A DNA stretch of 64,000 nucleotides from Euphorbia lathyris. Lineage: Eukaryota > Streptophyta > Magnoliopsida > Malpighiales > Euphorbiaceae. The DNA lies in NCBI RefSeq assembly GCF_963576675.1, contig NC_088918.1, positions 67,047,001 to 67,111,000 on the forward strand, given 5' to 3'. This document shows positions 9,255-19,824 of the stretch, piece after piece. The translations under genes and the position numbers were made by a program. The notes under the pieces were generated by a model. It had not been told where the DNA came from. It saw only the letters and a list, made by a program, of their open reading frames with translations, and did no database searches. The first letter of the stretch is position 1. Each line of letters begins with the position of its first letter.

Positions 9255-11679
9255 ATGTCTGACCAGAATCTCTCCGATGACCAATATGACGATAATCACT
9301 CGGACATTAATCCTGAGTCTCCACCAGAGCAAGAATACATTGAGACTCCAGATGATGAGGGCCAAGATGGCCATGGTAAGCATGACCAACCCATGGATGA
9401 GGTCAGTATCCTCGGATTTGATCCTCAAACTGAGCACTCAACGCCTTCTAAAAAGAAGAAGAAGAATAAGGGCAAGAAAGCTGAAGAAGAAACTGAGGAA
9501 AGAACCTTCCGATCCGCATTCTCCGACGTTGAAGGGTTAAACGTTGTAGCTTCACGATGGTTCTCAAAAAGCTTCATAGAAACAGTAAAACCCTACAGTG
9601 ACTAGATATCCAAGAACGGATGGACCAAACTCTTCTCCTTGAGTGGGCTGACCTATCCAAGGCTCGTAACTGAGTTTTACTCTAATCTTCTGGTAGCCAC
9701 AGACGACGTTGATTTTATGGTCACATACGTCAACAAAAGGCAAATCATCATTGACCGAACATATTTGGCCACTCTGTTTGAACTGAAAGATGAGGGAGCT
9801 GAGCTAAGGAGAACAAATGACTACAAAAAGGTTAAATACAACTCCACTTTCTGTAAACCTGAGGGACATGTAGGGGAAGTCTCCTGCACCTCGCTCACTC
9901 AGCATCAGAGACATGCTCACTACTTTTTGACCAACTATCTCTACCCAAAAGTCAACTCCATATCCTCTGCCTCCAATTTCGAGCAATATTTTCTATGGCA
10001 TATGCTCAACTACAAACCGCTGAATATGCCTGTGTTCTTGATCGGAGCTATGCAACGAAGCACTAGAGCACTTCGGTTGGGCTCAATCATTACCGAAATC
10101 CTTAGGGATCACAGAATCAGCTTCGAGGATGAAGAAAGCATATCTGGCACGGAGATTACTATTGAAGACCTCACCAAACTTGCGTACGGTCTTCCTTTTA
10201 AGTCAAAGAAAGGAAAGGATGTCGTAACTGACACTGAAGAAGAAACTGACCAGACAGCCAAAGGAAAGAAAAGAAAGTCAACAACCACACTCCAAACTGT
10301 TAAACGACTAAAGGTTATCATGACTAACCTAGCTCCCGCTGAACCACCTAAAACGCAACCTGCTATGACAAAAGCTGCCCAGAAACGACCTATCCATCAG
10401 GATGCATCTACCGAACCTGAGCAACTCCTAAAGAGGAAGAAGCCTCCTAGCAACAATCCACTCCGCGTACGTCCCCTCGGAGTCGCCGTACCAAAGGATG
10501 CCTTCTTCCTGCGAGCTCAGGAACCGGCTAAAGAAAAGTCTGTCTCTGCTGAGAAGACAAAGCAACGTCCCTCCAGCCAGTCAGGTGCTGAAGACCAAAC
10601 TGAGGAGAGACCCCCCATCATTCAAGTTGACCAAACTCCATCCTCAAATGCAATCACCTGCAGCCAACCAAAGCTCAGTTCCTGAACCTTCTCAATCTGA
10701 CTCATTGCAATTCTTAAATTCTTCCCAGTCTGGAAAACGCATCTTACAAGCTGCCCAAGAACTCATCGCTGAAATCCAAAGCACGCATGGAACTAACACT
10801 GAGCGCAGTTCGGAGGAGAATACACAACTGACTACCCTCACTCAGCTCCTCTCTGAACTCAAAGGCCTCAAGGACCTTTTAAGCGTCCTGACTGAAATGG
10901 TAGCTCAACAGCCAAAGCAAGAGTTCGCCACCAAAATGGCAAACCTTCACTTACAAATGGTGCAACATATGGACACCATTGAAGGCAAGCTCAATGCCAT
11001 TTCTGCAGGCAACTCGGGTGTTGCTTAGTCTGCTCAAATTGATCACATATTCACTCAACTTCGTACTAAGCTCACTACGACGAAAGACTTGGTTTCATCT
11101 TCTTCTCAGTGCACCATTGAGCAAATAGCTGAATCTATCCGCTTGTTGAGCCTATCCCGTGAAGAAATGAAAACTGACCAAGAAAAGCAATCTGAGATCT
11201 TTCAACTGTCCAGAGCTACTTATGACTTTGTCTCTCATCAGTCTAATCAACGCCACCATTATGATGCTGGACTGCTTAGGATGTATCATCAATCCTATGC
11301 TAAAATGACTGATTCAATCAGCTGGATGGGCAAATCACTTCAGTTTATCCTCAGCATCCTCAGCTCTCGCATGGAAATTCCGTCATCAGAAATGGCTGGT
11401 GGCATTAGAGTTTTTGCGGGACTTAAGCAAAGTACTGCTGATCTTCAACACTACTCATCTGCCTTATCTCGTGCTGTTGATCAAGGGAAGTTCTATGTCG
11501 CTGCCCCCCAGCCTGTTGATGCTGGCAAAAAGGGGGAGAAAGACAAACATTCAGCTGGAAATCTACAACAACAGAAGTTGAACTTCGGTTCCACTTCGTC
11601 CGTTGTTCCTCCTAGCACTCAACCTCAGCAACCACCTAAACCCAAGTCGAACCAAGTGTCCTTCAACATTAGGGGATAG
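9255..11679 (+). pseudogene. Third copia ORF after pol (env-position protein, function unknown)
   Basis: About 805 codons in the position of Sirevirus env-like ORFs. N-terminus acidic (about residues 1-55), then a Lys-rich run KKKKKNKGKK, then a globular part (about 100-300) with LTYPRLVTEFYSNLLV and RTYLATLFEL that resembles the plant transposon-associated Transposase_32 type domain. Next come Lys/Pro/Gln-rich linkers and a helical C-terminal third (about 480-720) with coiled-coil character. No signal peptide or clear membrane segment is visible, so it is not an obvious envelope. ATG at 9255 is preceded by a leader and TATA box. Defects: stop at 9603-9605 (TGG to TAG against copy 2), frameshift near 10650, stop at 11026-11028. 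Domain match is from memory and moderate. Confidence 0.7.
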
Positions 11680-12046
11680 ATATTGATAGATATCTGTAAA
11701 TCTATGTGTTTGCTTATAATAGGTTTTGTGCTAAATCTAATCGTATCTTTATCAATTATGTTGTCTATTCTTTTTGTTGTATTGATCTTAATTTATGACT
11801 TGACTCACATGGTAACATTGAATTAATCATATACTTGATCACTGAGTAAAATCACTCAGTTACAACTAACTCACTCAGCTAAGACTCTGATATCTGAACT
11901 TAATCTTCCGCTTATCCTTACATCGAAACTGAGTTAAATAGAATATGTTCCATGAGCTGACCTTTTTTTTCTGAAAACTGTCCTTAGACTTACTCAATTA
12001 AACCTTGAAATGTTTAGAGTAAAACTAAGTCAGTAGCTCAACCCTT
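11680..12046 (+). other. 3' noncoding region of copia copy 1
   Basis: AT-rich untranslated segment between the third ORF and the polypurine tracts, conserved in copy 2 (27054-27420). It has many ACTCAG/CTGAGT words around 11840-11890. No ORF seen. Confidence 0.7.
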
Positions 12047-12146
12047 ACGGGGGAGTTAATTGATAAAATAAGGTCAATCATCATGGGGGAGCTCAACACT
12101 GAGTTCTTCAACTGAATATTTTTGCCAACATCAAAATGGGGGAGTT
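12047..12146 (+). other. Triple polypurine tract
   Basis: Three copies of the same purine motif: GGGGGAGTT at 12049, GGGGGAGCT at 12085 and GGGGGAGTT at 12138, the last ending at the LTR. The terminal one would prime plus-strand DNA synthesis. All three are conserved in copy 2 (26954-27055, complementary). Repeated PPTs before the 3' LTR are a reported Sirevirus hallmark. Confidence 0.8.
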
Positions 12147-13466
12147 TGTTGAAACACCTTTCCACATGATTTTGATTTGACAAAATTATTTAAGTAAGAA
12201 AAAATATTCTAACACATTAAATTTAAATGCTTTGATTTATTTCACTAATGTGTTTGTTCAATGTTGAGTTTATTGAATTTATAAGACATTAAGACAAATG
12301 GCCCAAAGGCCCAAAAGAGGAAGTCAAGCCCAAGTCAATAAGATCAAAGTTACACGGCCCAAGAAGACACAAAACGTCGTCGTACTGAGTAAGACGTTAG
12401 CCCAGCACCAAGAAGGATCGAGAAGCCTTCTACTAACAACTTCGGAATGAAGCTGCTGAGTTGAACGACAAGAAGTACAAGTCAGCGGCAGACAATGTTC
12501 AACTTGTAGACAAAGTATTTCTACTTTGGGAAATGTTCAGAAGGCGCAAGAAGCTGTCCCGTGGACCTTTCCTTAAATGTCGAAACATTCTGCCATGGAC
12601 TAAAGAAGACAGAAGATACAAGAATTCTATTGGCCAACGACGCTGAGCACGCCCAGAGTGACAACGATAGGAAGTTGTTTCCCTCCAACGGTTATTTCGA
12701 AATTCGAAATGACCGGTGCCTCAAGTGTCACTATAAATAGGCCTTTCATTTGCTTCAATCGATGCATAACTTCAAGTTGTCGAAACGCTGACCAAATTCA
12801 TACTCGAAGATTCTGTGAGAAAGCAAAGCAAATACCTTACACCAACTTCCATATTATTGTGTAAAAGTCTAGAGTGATTTCCAATCATCTAAAGTATCTT
12901 AGCAATTGTTGTTTAGGACAATCTTATTATCATTTCTAGAAGAATAGAAAGGAGAGGTTGAGTACTCGGTTATAGTACTCAGCGGTAGAATAGGAGTGAG
13001 TAGAGGTATAGAGGAAGGTACTCTTGTTATACTCAGCTTCTATTTGTAAAAGGTTTCGTGCTCTACCTTTAAAGAGCCCAGTAGAGAATTCAAAAATCTC
13101 GGAACGTGTTCCGGGGACAGGACGTAGGCGGAGAGGCCGAAACTGGATAAATCCGCTGAGTAATATCTTTCTAACCCTTTAACTCCTTTGATATATATTG
13201 CTTGCTTGAAAACTGACTAAGTAAAGAAGTCACGCTGAGTTGTGTGCATTGAGTATCTGAGTTCAGGAATAGACTTGAGTGCTATCTCCTGACTCAAGGA
13301 AAGAAACTGACTTAGTCACCAGTTGATTAAGCTAGTGTCTTAAATTCACTCAGCGCGCTGTGTAACCCTTTTCATAAGGAAAAGAAGTCAGCCTTAACGG
13401 ATAAAATGTTAAATAGTTCCTATCCCCCCCTTGGAACTATACTTGTCACGTTATAAGGGACCAACA
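12147..13466 (+). repeat. 3' LTR of copia copy 1
   Basis: 1320 bp, TGTTGAAACA ... GGGACCAACA, matching the two LTRs of copy 2 (25633-26953, 34444-35763, opposite strand). It carries a TATA box at 12731, a 17-bp palindrome just upstream and many ACTCAGC/GCTGAGT words. After 13466 the sequence changes at once to a pogo transposase reading frame, which marks the insertion point. No 5-bp duplication can be checked because the left flank is outside the window. Confidence 0.95.
12694..12740 (+). promoter_or_regulatory. Copia LTR core promoter: palindrome plus TATA box
   Basis: ATTTCGAAATTCGAAAT (12694-12710) is a perfect palindrome with 8-bp arms and a 1-nt centre, 20 bp upstream of CTATAAATAG (12731-12740). 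In copy 2 the TATA box is kept in both LTRs (26360-26369 and 35170-35179). The palindrome is intact in the 5' LTR (about 35201) and mutated in the 3' LTR (about 26391). Confidence 0.6.
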
Positions 13467-13874
13467 TCTGTCACAACGAATTTAGAGGGAGCAACCACTG
13501 AAGACATTTACGAACTTGAGGGAATGATTGGTCAGCTTGGTTACCGCAATCCAATGTATGTCAATCAAATATTGGATTATCCATGTGAAAACAATGAATT
13601 CTCACAAATCCAAAGTTTAGAAGAAATTGTGTTGAGCGTTATGCAAAATACAATTCAGGATGAAGCTGATGATGATTCGGTACCTTTGAAACTAGTTACA
13701 AGAAAGGAAGCAATTATAGCATCATCCACTCTTTACAATTTTTCCTTACAATTTGACAAAGATACACCAGAATTTTTGAATGCACTGAGAATGGTTAAAG
13801 ATGAAATTCAACTAGATTTAAATTTCAAGAAAAAACAAAATACTATAAATTCATATTTTGTTAAATTATCCTAA
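13467..13874 (+). pseudogene. Pogo/Tigger-like transposase, C-terminal fragment
   Basis: About 135 residues. The tail (a Leu/Phe-rich helix, then KKKQNTINSYF before the stop) is like the C-termini of CENP-B/Tigger/pogo transposases, which cut and paste DNA at TA dinucleotides. The DNA-binding domain and DDD catalytic core would lie upstream, beyond the copia insertion. The frame runs in from the copia LTR, so the apparent start at 13431 is not a gene start. Identification rests on the tail and on the Lemi1-like TIR downstream. Confidence 0.65.
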
Positions 13875-14095
13875 GTATATATATCTATATATATTTCGCA
13901 TATTTATTTGAGAAATTATTAATTTATAGAGGTAATAATACAATGTATTTATAAAGAGTTGTTCCAGAAAATTATTATCTTATTAATTTATTAAAATTGA
14001 TCATTTTTTGAACTGGCCCAAGTCGGGACCAGAAGAAATTATTATTTTAAAGAGTTTGTTAATTTATCGAGTATTAATTTATAGAGGTTTTACTG
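13467..14095 (+). mobile_element. 3' end of a pogo/Lemi1-like DNA transposon
   Basis: A transposase C-terminus (13467-13874) is followed by about 220 bp of AT-rich DNA and a terminal inverted repeat that reads, inwards from the right end, CAGTAAAACCTCTATAAATT. This is, from memory, the Emigrant/Lemi1 family terminus of Arabidopsis and other eudicots. The base pair after the end is TA, the target duplication expected of Tc1/mariner/pogo elements. The left part is missing because copia copy 1 is inserted in the transposase gene and the rest lies off-window. Confidence 0.75.
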
Positions 14096-14779
14096 TATAT
14101 AGGATTGATTCGTTAGAGAGTCAATTTTATATGTGCATGCGTACATTTTTATTTTTATTTTCGTTAAATTTCTAATTCGCTCAAATTGTTTTTACGTATA
14201 TATACATGTTATCGTCTGAGTGGTACAGGACCAATTTTTATGTATCACTATGGTATGTGAGTGATCTGTAATTGACTTGGATTGTTCAAACGTTGGAATT
14301 ACATTTATTTATTTTTTTGTTGATTAGTTGATTTAAAACAATGTCTGTATTAGTAATTTTACATACCGCAATCGTTAATCGTAATTTTACCAAACACTAA
14401 TAATTTATCAGTTGAAAACAAACAGTTAAGAGCAACAGTAAACAACTAACGGCAAACATTACCAACAAACAGTAAACAGCAACTGCGAATCCAAACAAGC
14501 CCTAGAGCAAACTCTAATCACTCATCTAATTATGGATTTGTTCCATTCTAGATATGAGCGAATGTAATTCGACCCAAACAGAATATTTCTAACACTATAA
14601 TTATATAAAAATTAATAAATTATATACTTTATATTGAAAAGTTTACGATTATGTTAGGAAAAAGAGAAAAAAAAAACATAAAATAAGGGTATCGGGGTTC
14701 AAAATTAACATGTCATGTCAGATCAGATTTAAAGTCTATCAAATCAACAAATAAGGGTATCGAGGGTTCAAAATTAACA
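14096..14779. other. Intergenic; MITE fragment near 14300-14513
   Basis: No gene seen. 14300-14513 is rich in AAACAGTAAACAGCAAC words and ends AAACAAGCCCTAG. Its reverse complement closely resembles 39945-40090, so both look like copies of one short, possibly hAT-type, nonautonomous element. No clear target duplication was found. Confidence 0.4.
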
Positions 14780-14789
14780 AATATATATA

Positions 14790-16052
14790 GGGTAAATTAC
14801 ACTCATAGCCACTGAACTATACCCATTTTCACATTATGGCCATTGAACTTCAATTCTTCTTAGTATGGTCATTGAACTTTACACTTTATTACACTGATAG
14901 CTACTGTAACCTTGACCATCATTTGTGACCTTTGACTCTCATTTTTGACATGTTTTCTCTCTCTCCTTTCCTTTTTTAAAACCTAAAATACCAATTTTAC
15001 CCTTCCTTCTCCATTTTTTCTTTCTTTCACTCTCTTTCTATGAACTCTCTCTAACTTCCTTGCTCTGTTTCTCTTTCTAAGAACACAACATTAGTGCAAA
15101 GACCCACTTCTCACTCTTCTATACAAGCAATTCTCAGGATGGAAGAAGCAACATCCAAAGCAGACACAAAACTCGAAATCAACCTAGATAATCCATCGTT
15201 TTCCTTGGAGCTTCATTGATCTCTCCAAGAGCACAAGACGTCGTTCTTCGAATCCCGCTCTCGCCATAGAAGAAGCGACACATGTTATCCTCCTTCTGGT
15301 AGCTTTCCTAACAATGATGATAGAAAACAATTGCCGAAAAAATTCTCACAGTGATTGCATCGCTAAGGCCCTCCGCATGCTGTCGTTTGCGTCATTTATA
15401 TTTTCAAAGCGCATTTAATTATCAGAAGAATGAATATAAATTGATGTTTGGCCTCTGTTGATTCTGTTTTATAGTGTTTTTTTTCAATTTCTGACTTCAT
15501 TCGAGGAGAATCAAGGGCAAGGAATTGATGTGTATTGCGTTTGAAGCTAAAAATATTGATTGAATGATTTGCAATTCGATTTGCTAATGTCACATTTTAT
15601 TTTAATCTTCTAGTTTCACATCCATTTTGCTAATTTTCCATTTCATTATTGGAAATGTAGACTCTAGCTGCATCAATTCTTATTTTGTTTTCTGGAAAAG
15701 TCTTTGGGAGAGTAGAAGAATAGTGCTGGCTGTAGGAGAAATTAATGGTTTTAGAGAGCAAGCAAGGGAGAGTGATAGAGAGAGAGAGTAGAGAGAGAGA
15801 GGGAGGGAGTGGGAGTGAAAGAAAGAGAAAATGGTGGAGGGTAAAATGGATATTTTAGGTTTTAGGGAGGGAAAGGAGAGAGAGAAAACAAGTCACAAAT
15901 GAGAGTTAAATGTCACAAATGATGGTCAACGGTCACAGTGGCTACCGATGTAACAAAGTATAAAGTTCAATGGTCATATCGGAAAGAATTAAAGTTCAGT
16001 GGCCACAATGTGAAAATGGGTATAGTTCAGTGGCCGTGGGTGTAATTTACCC
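14790..16052. mobile_element. Mutator-like TIR element, possible Pack-MULE
   Basis: Long inverted ends GGGTAAATTACACTCATAG... / ...GTGGGTGTAATTTACCC (about 150-190 bp arms), flanked by a 10-bp direct repeat AATATATATA (14780-14789, 16053-16062). The 1263-bp element has no transposase. Its interior (about 15040-15660) is less repetitive and holds a short ATG frame near 15139 ending in LELH, which may be captured gene sequence, but I do not recognise it. A relative with the same ends lies at 16155-16680. Confidence 0.8.
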
Positions 16053-16154
16053 AATATATATAATAAATCGAAATCGATAAGTTTATGTGTGTGATAGGTA
16101 CAAATATTATGTATAGGATTCCAAATGAAAAAAACTTACAAGTGTGTAATAATG

Positions 16155-16680
16155 GGGTAAATTACACCCATGGCCACTGAGCTTTACCCATTTTCACATT
16201 ATGACCACTGAACTTTATTTCTTCCCAGTATGGCTACTGAACTTTACACTTTTTAACATCGGTGGCCATTTAACATCTCAAAACGACCGTTGACAGCTAA
16301 AAATAAAAAAATCTAAAGCGTTAATGATATTCTAAGAAACTATAATTCTTGAAAATTTTCGTTTTGAGGTCATTTGGGTGTTGTTTGGTTAGGAGAGAGA
16401 AAGTGAATTTTTAGAGAGAAAAAGCTCTAAAAAATGTGATTTTCGAAAATAAAAAATGTGGTTTCATGATAAATGTCGTTCTGAACAACTTTAATTCTTG
16501 AATATTTTCATTTTGAGGTTATTAACGATTGTTAACGGTCATTTTGAGAAGTTAGTTAAATTTAAGTGGTTACCAGTGTTAAAAAGTGTAAAATCTAATA
16601 GTCATACCGAGAAAAAATAAAGTTCAATGACTATAATATAAAAATAGGTAAAGTTCAGTGGTCATAAGTATAATTTACTC
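16155..16680. mobile_element. Mutator-like MITE, same family as 14790-16052
   Basis: 526 bp with inverted ends GGGTAAATTACACCCATGG... / ...CATAAGTATAATTTACTC. An 11-bp direct repeat GTGTAATAATG flanks it (16144-16154, 16681-16691; one base is ambiguous, so 10 bp is also possible). No coding capacity. The interior has been reduced to little more than the two arms plus about 200 bp. Confidence 0.8.
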
Positions 16681-16691
16681 GTGTAATAATG

Positions 16692-17189
16692 TATTAAGTC
16701 TTTTTTATTTAAGGAATGTTGGAATGGGTCGTAGAGCGGGGAGGAGGTCATATCCTTTTTTTTTGAAACCAGGTCATATCCTTATTATAGAGTGAATCCC
16801 CATTGAGAGAAAGTCGATTAATTATTAGCAAAATTTATAGATATTAGAAATACTATGAGGATGGTTGTTTACCTACTTTTCACCTCCTGTTTGTCTTTTT
16901 ATTTTAAAATGTGGAGTTTTAGGTGTTTGGTTAGGTTCCTCCTGTTTGTTTTTTACAGTTGAAAAGCAGCATTAAGTGTTTGGTTAGTGACTTCCTGTTT
17001 ACGTTTTACACCTGAAAAGCAGCCTTTCACAAAAGCAAAAAATCTCTGTTTTTTGGAAAATCAGCATTTTCCAACAGCAACCAGCAACAGCAAATAGCAA
17101 CAGCAAACAGTAGGTAAAACAAACGAGCCCTAAAATGGTTCTATTATTTACTGACATCGATGTAATCTTGATTTTGTTTTTTTTATTCA
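16692..17189. other. Intergenic; small hAT-like fragment
   Basis: No gene. About 16868-17135 has repeated GTTTGGTTAG and CCTGTTT words and loosely inverted ends (GTTTACCTACT / AGTAGGTAAAAC), ending in AAACGAGCCCTAAA. It resembles a degraded hAT-type MITE. The target duplication is not clear. Confidence 0.35.
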
Positions 17190-17198
17190 AAGTTTTTT

Positions 17199-18871
17199 GG
17201 GAAAATTACAAAACTGGGTCAAATGGGAGGCTCATTTACATATTTAACTCATTTACTAATTCTACTACATATCTAGACTGATTTTGTGTGACTTTCCAAA
17301 AATACCCCTAACCTTCCCACTTCCACCACTTGCGAATCGCCGCTCCCTCTATCTCATTGGTTATGCGAAAAGTTGCTCCAGCATTAATGATTTCAAGACT
17401 TTTGATCTTCCTTTCTTCCTTTAAATTGCACGAAATCTGCACCATTTAGTCAAAATCACAATGAATTTCTCTTTTTCATCTCTTCATCTCTTGATTCTGC
17501 AACTTCCCAACCCTAGAAAACGAGTAAATGGTTTTTCATCTTCCTGTTCGTTGCTTGGTTTCTCTCTTCTTGTTACCATCAAAGAAATGGTTTTTCTACG
17601 TTATTTCCTTCGTTCTTCCCATGTTATCATATTGTTATTGTCGCTTTTGGGGGTGAAAGAGGCGAAAAATGTAAGTATCTGTTTTTTTTCTGCGTTTTTT
17701 CATGAATTCACTTCGCAATCGATGGTTTCGCTAAGCTTTGCAAAGAGAACGTGCCTAGAAAGTGATGATCTACTTCGTGAATTGATGATTTCGCGAAGAT
17801 CTGCGAAGAGAAGGGTCTGAAACGTATGGATCTACCTCGCGAATCGATTAGTTCATGAAGTCTGCGAATAGATCCTCACGTTTCAGACCTCGCAGACTTC
17901 GCGAAAGTATCGATATGCGACGTAGATAGTCACATTTCAGACCTCGCAGACTTCGCGAAAAAATCGATATGCGAAGTAAAATCACCTCTTCCCCTGCACA
18001 TTTACATTCGCATGTTTTGCTAATTTTCATTTCGCGAAGCCAAAATCGTCTTTTTTCCTGCCTAACACGATTAATTTTTTCTGTAGATGGTTGAATACGT
18101 AACATCCATTTCTGGAAGGCGGCGTACTGGGCTGCAGGGGAGATGATTTTCCTTCCTGTATAGGGATGAACCTCCCCAAGATTGACACATTCACTCCTAA
18201 AATGATTGGTTAGGAGAGGTTGTGTCAATCTTGGGGTGCACCATGGGGACACGTCCATCCCATGGTGCCAATCTTCAAAGTGGACCTAACTTAATCCGGT
18301 GTCAATCTTGAATCGGATGAGTAATCTTGGTGTGCACCGTGCGACACGTCCATCCCAAAAGGTCTGGAAGTCCAGGCCTTTTGGGATGGATGTGTCACAT
18401 GGTGCACACCAAGATTACTCATCTGATTCAAAATTGGTACCGGATTAGTTAGGTTCACTTTGAAATGATTAGTTAGTAGAGTTCATTGTGGCAATCTTGT
18501 TGTAAATTTTGATAATGTTATGATTTTAATGTTCGAATCCGTTGTTGTTTGCCATTTTTTGTTATATACCACTTTGCGTATTAGCTTCAAATCATATCCA
18601 GCATTCGCATATGCGAACTAAATTCATCAAGCAAAACAAAGTTCAGCTTCGCAGGCTTCGCATATGCGAACTAAATTCATTAAGTAAATCCAAACATTAG
18701 CTTCGCATATGGGCGAATATGCGAAGTCAGACGGGATGGGGCGAGCCGCGCATAAATATTGAGGGTATTATTGGAAAGTCACACAAAATCAGTCTAGATA
18801 TGTAGTAGGTTAAGTAAATGGGTTAAATATGTAAATGTGCCTCCCATTTGACCCAGTTTTGTAATTTTTCC
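17199..18871. mobile_element. Nonautonomous Mutator-like element, 1.67 kb
   Basis: Terminal inverted repeats of about 110 bp (GGGAAAATTACAAAACTGGG... / ...CCCAGTTTTGTAATTTTTCC) and a perfect 9-bp target duplication AAGTTTTTT (17190-17198, 18872-18880), diagnostic of Mutator-like elements. No transposase. The interior has two 54-bp tandem copies near 17877-17985, TTCGC/GCGAA palindromes (17720-18726) and a chain of hairpins (18173-18470). The frames at 17461-17820 and 17848-18258 resemble no known protein. Confidence 0.88.
18173..18500. repeat. Three consecutive foldback hairpins
   Basis: Hairpin 1: 18173-18236, arms begin and end CCCCAAGATTGACAC / GTGTCAATCTTGGGG. Hairpin 2: about 18237-18270, GCACCATGGG / CCCATGGTGC. 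Hairpin 3: about 18270-18470, arms near 100 bp meeting at a short loop around 18368 (CAAAAGGTCTGG / CCAGGCCTTTTG). Arms of hairpin 3 differ by roughly one base in ten, so it has aged. Possibly a foldback MITE nested in the Mutator-like element, or its own structured core. Confidence 0.8.
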
Positions 18872-18880
18872 AAGTTTTTT

Positions 18881-19815
18881 TTTGCCAAAGTCTTGGCTTA
18901 GTAGTTCTAAAAATTAAGTATTTGATTTTATTACTAGCATATTAGTGGATAACAAATAAGGTTTTATTGTTTTCCTCTAATATTTTTTTTAATCAAAAGA
19001 ACAATGTACTAATGAGTCAAATCATGGCAAAATTGTAACAATTTGCTTCTGTATGTTGGAATTTAACATTTGTGGTATCTTTTGATACGTGTATGTGGTT
19101 CTAATATTAGAGAATAAAAGTTTTATAGTTAAGCAAGTAATAACTTCTTTTTTAATCTATTTTTGAATTATGTAATAACATTCTAAGATGCGTAGAACAA
19201 ATTTTCCGCATTTAACTTACTTTTCTGCAACCGAATGATCAATTGATTACATGTTACGCAAGTTCAGGGGGCTAATTGGATATCTTATGCAAGTTTAAGG
19301 GGCTATCAAGACACTTTGAAAATTTAGGGGTCAATCAAACTTTTTAAAGAAGTTCAGGCCGCAAATGATGTATTAAGCCAAAAATCAACTTGTCCAAACT
19401 AACCCATTATCGACTAGAGGAGTTTATATAGTGAACCACAAATATTTTCGTTGAGATAATTTTATTTAAGGTTTAATCCAAATTAAAGCTCTTCACTAGT
19501 CTTTGTGTTGTGAATGTGTTTAGTGAAAACAATGTGATAACTCTTTGTTACCAATTTTGTGTCACAGAGAAAACAGCAGTTTTCCAAGAACCACATATGA
19601 GGAAAAATACACTCTTTCATGGTTACAACTAAAAAGTGAAGAACCATGACTTGAATATGAATGTAATATCTCCCTATTCAGTTCCAAAATAGAGCATTTG
19701 CTTCTGAAAATTACCATGTAATTATTTATTACAAAACATAAAAGAATAGGACATCATTGAAGAAATGAAGAGAAGAACAATGCAAACATAATAACTGATT
19801 CCTAATTATTGAAAA
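18881..19815. other. Intergenic; one transposon terminus at 19258-19380
   Basis: No gene. 19258-19380 holds phased phrases (AAGTTCAGGGGGCTAATTGG, AAGTTTAAGGGGCTATCAAG, AAATTTAGGGGTCAATC) ending GTATTAAGCC. This layout is common at termini of plant Mutator-like elements. The partner end is not in the window, so the boundaries are unknown. The rest is AT-rich without recognisable features. Confidence 0.4.
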
Positions 19816-19824
19816 TTAAAATAA

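Larger units (their letters stand above)
4876..13466 (+). mobile_element. Sirevirus-like Ty1/copia element, copy 1 (5' part displaced)
   Basis: Order on the plus strand: 3' half of gag, pol (PR-INT-RT-RH), about 490-bp spacer, third long ORF, triple polypurine tract, 3' LTR. The sequence starts abruptly at 4876 in gag because the Tat-like gypsy element is inserted there; the 5' LTR and start of gag are presumably left of the window. Copy 2 (25633-35763) is colinear. The [13 protein letters not shown] motif, the extra ORF after pol and repeated GGGGGAG polypurine tracts are, from memory, Sirevirus-lineage traits. The right end is inside a pogo-like transposon (13467-14095). All three ORFs carry premature stops, so it is non-autonomous now. 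Confidence 0.88.

Noticed and set aside
9255..11679. Calling the third copia ORF an envelope protein
   Set aside because: Position fits, but no signal peptide, transmembrane segment or fusion-like hydrophobic stretch is visible.
12461..12864. Short frames inside the copia LTR (also at 26227, 35037, 35264)
   Set aside because: LTR sequence shared by three LTRs; they overlap promoter and R region and have no domain.
17461..18258. Frames at 17461-17820 (+) and 17848-18258 (-) as genes
   Set aside because: They lie inside a nonautonomous Mutator-like element, cross its tandem repeats, and show no domain.
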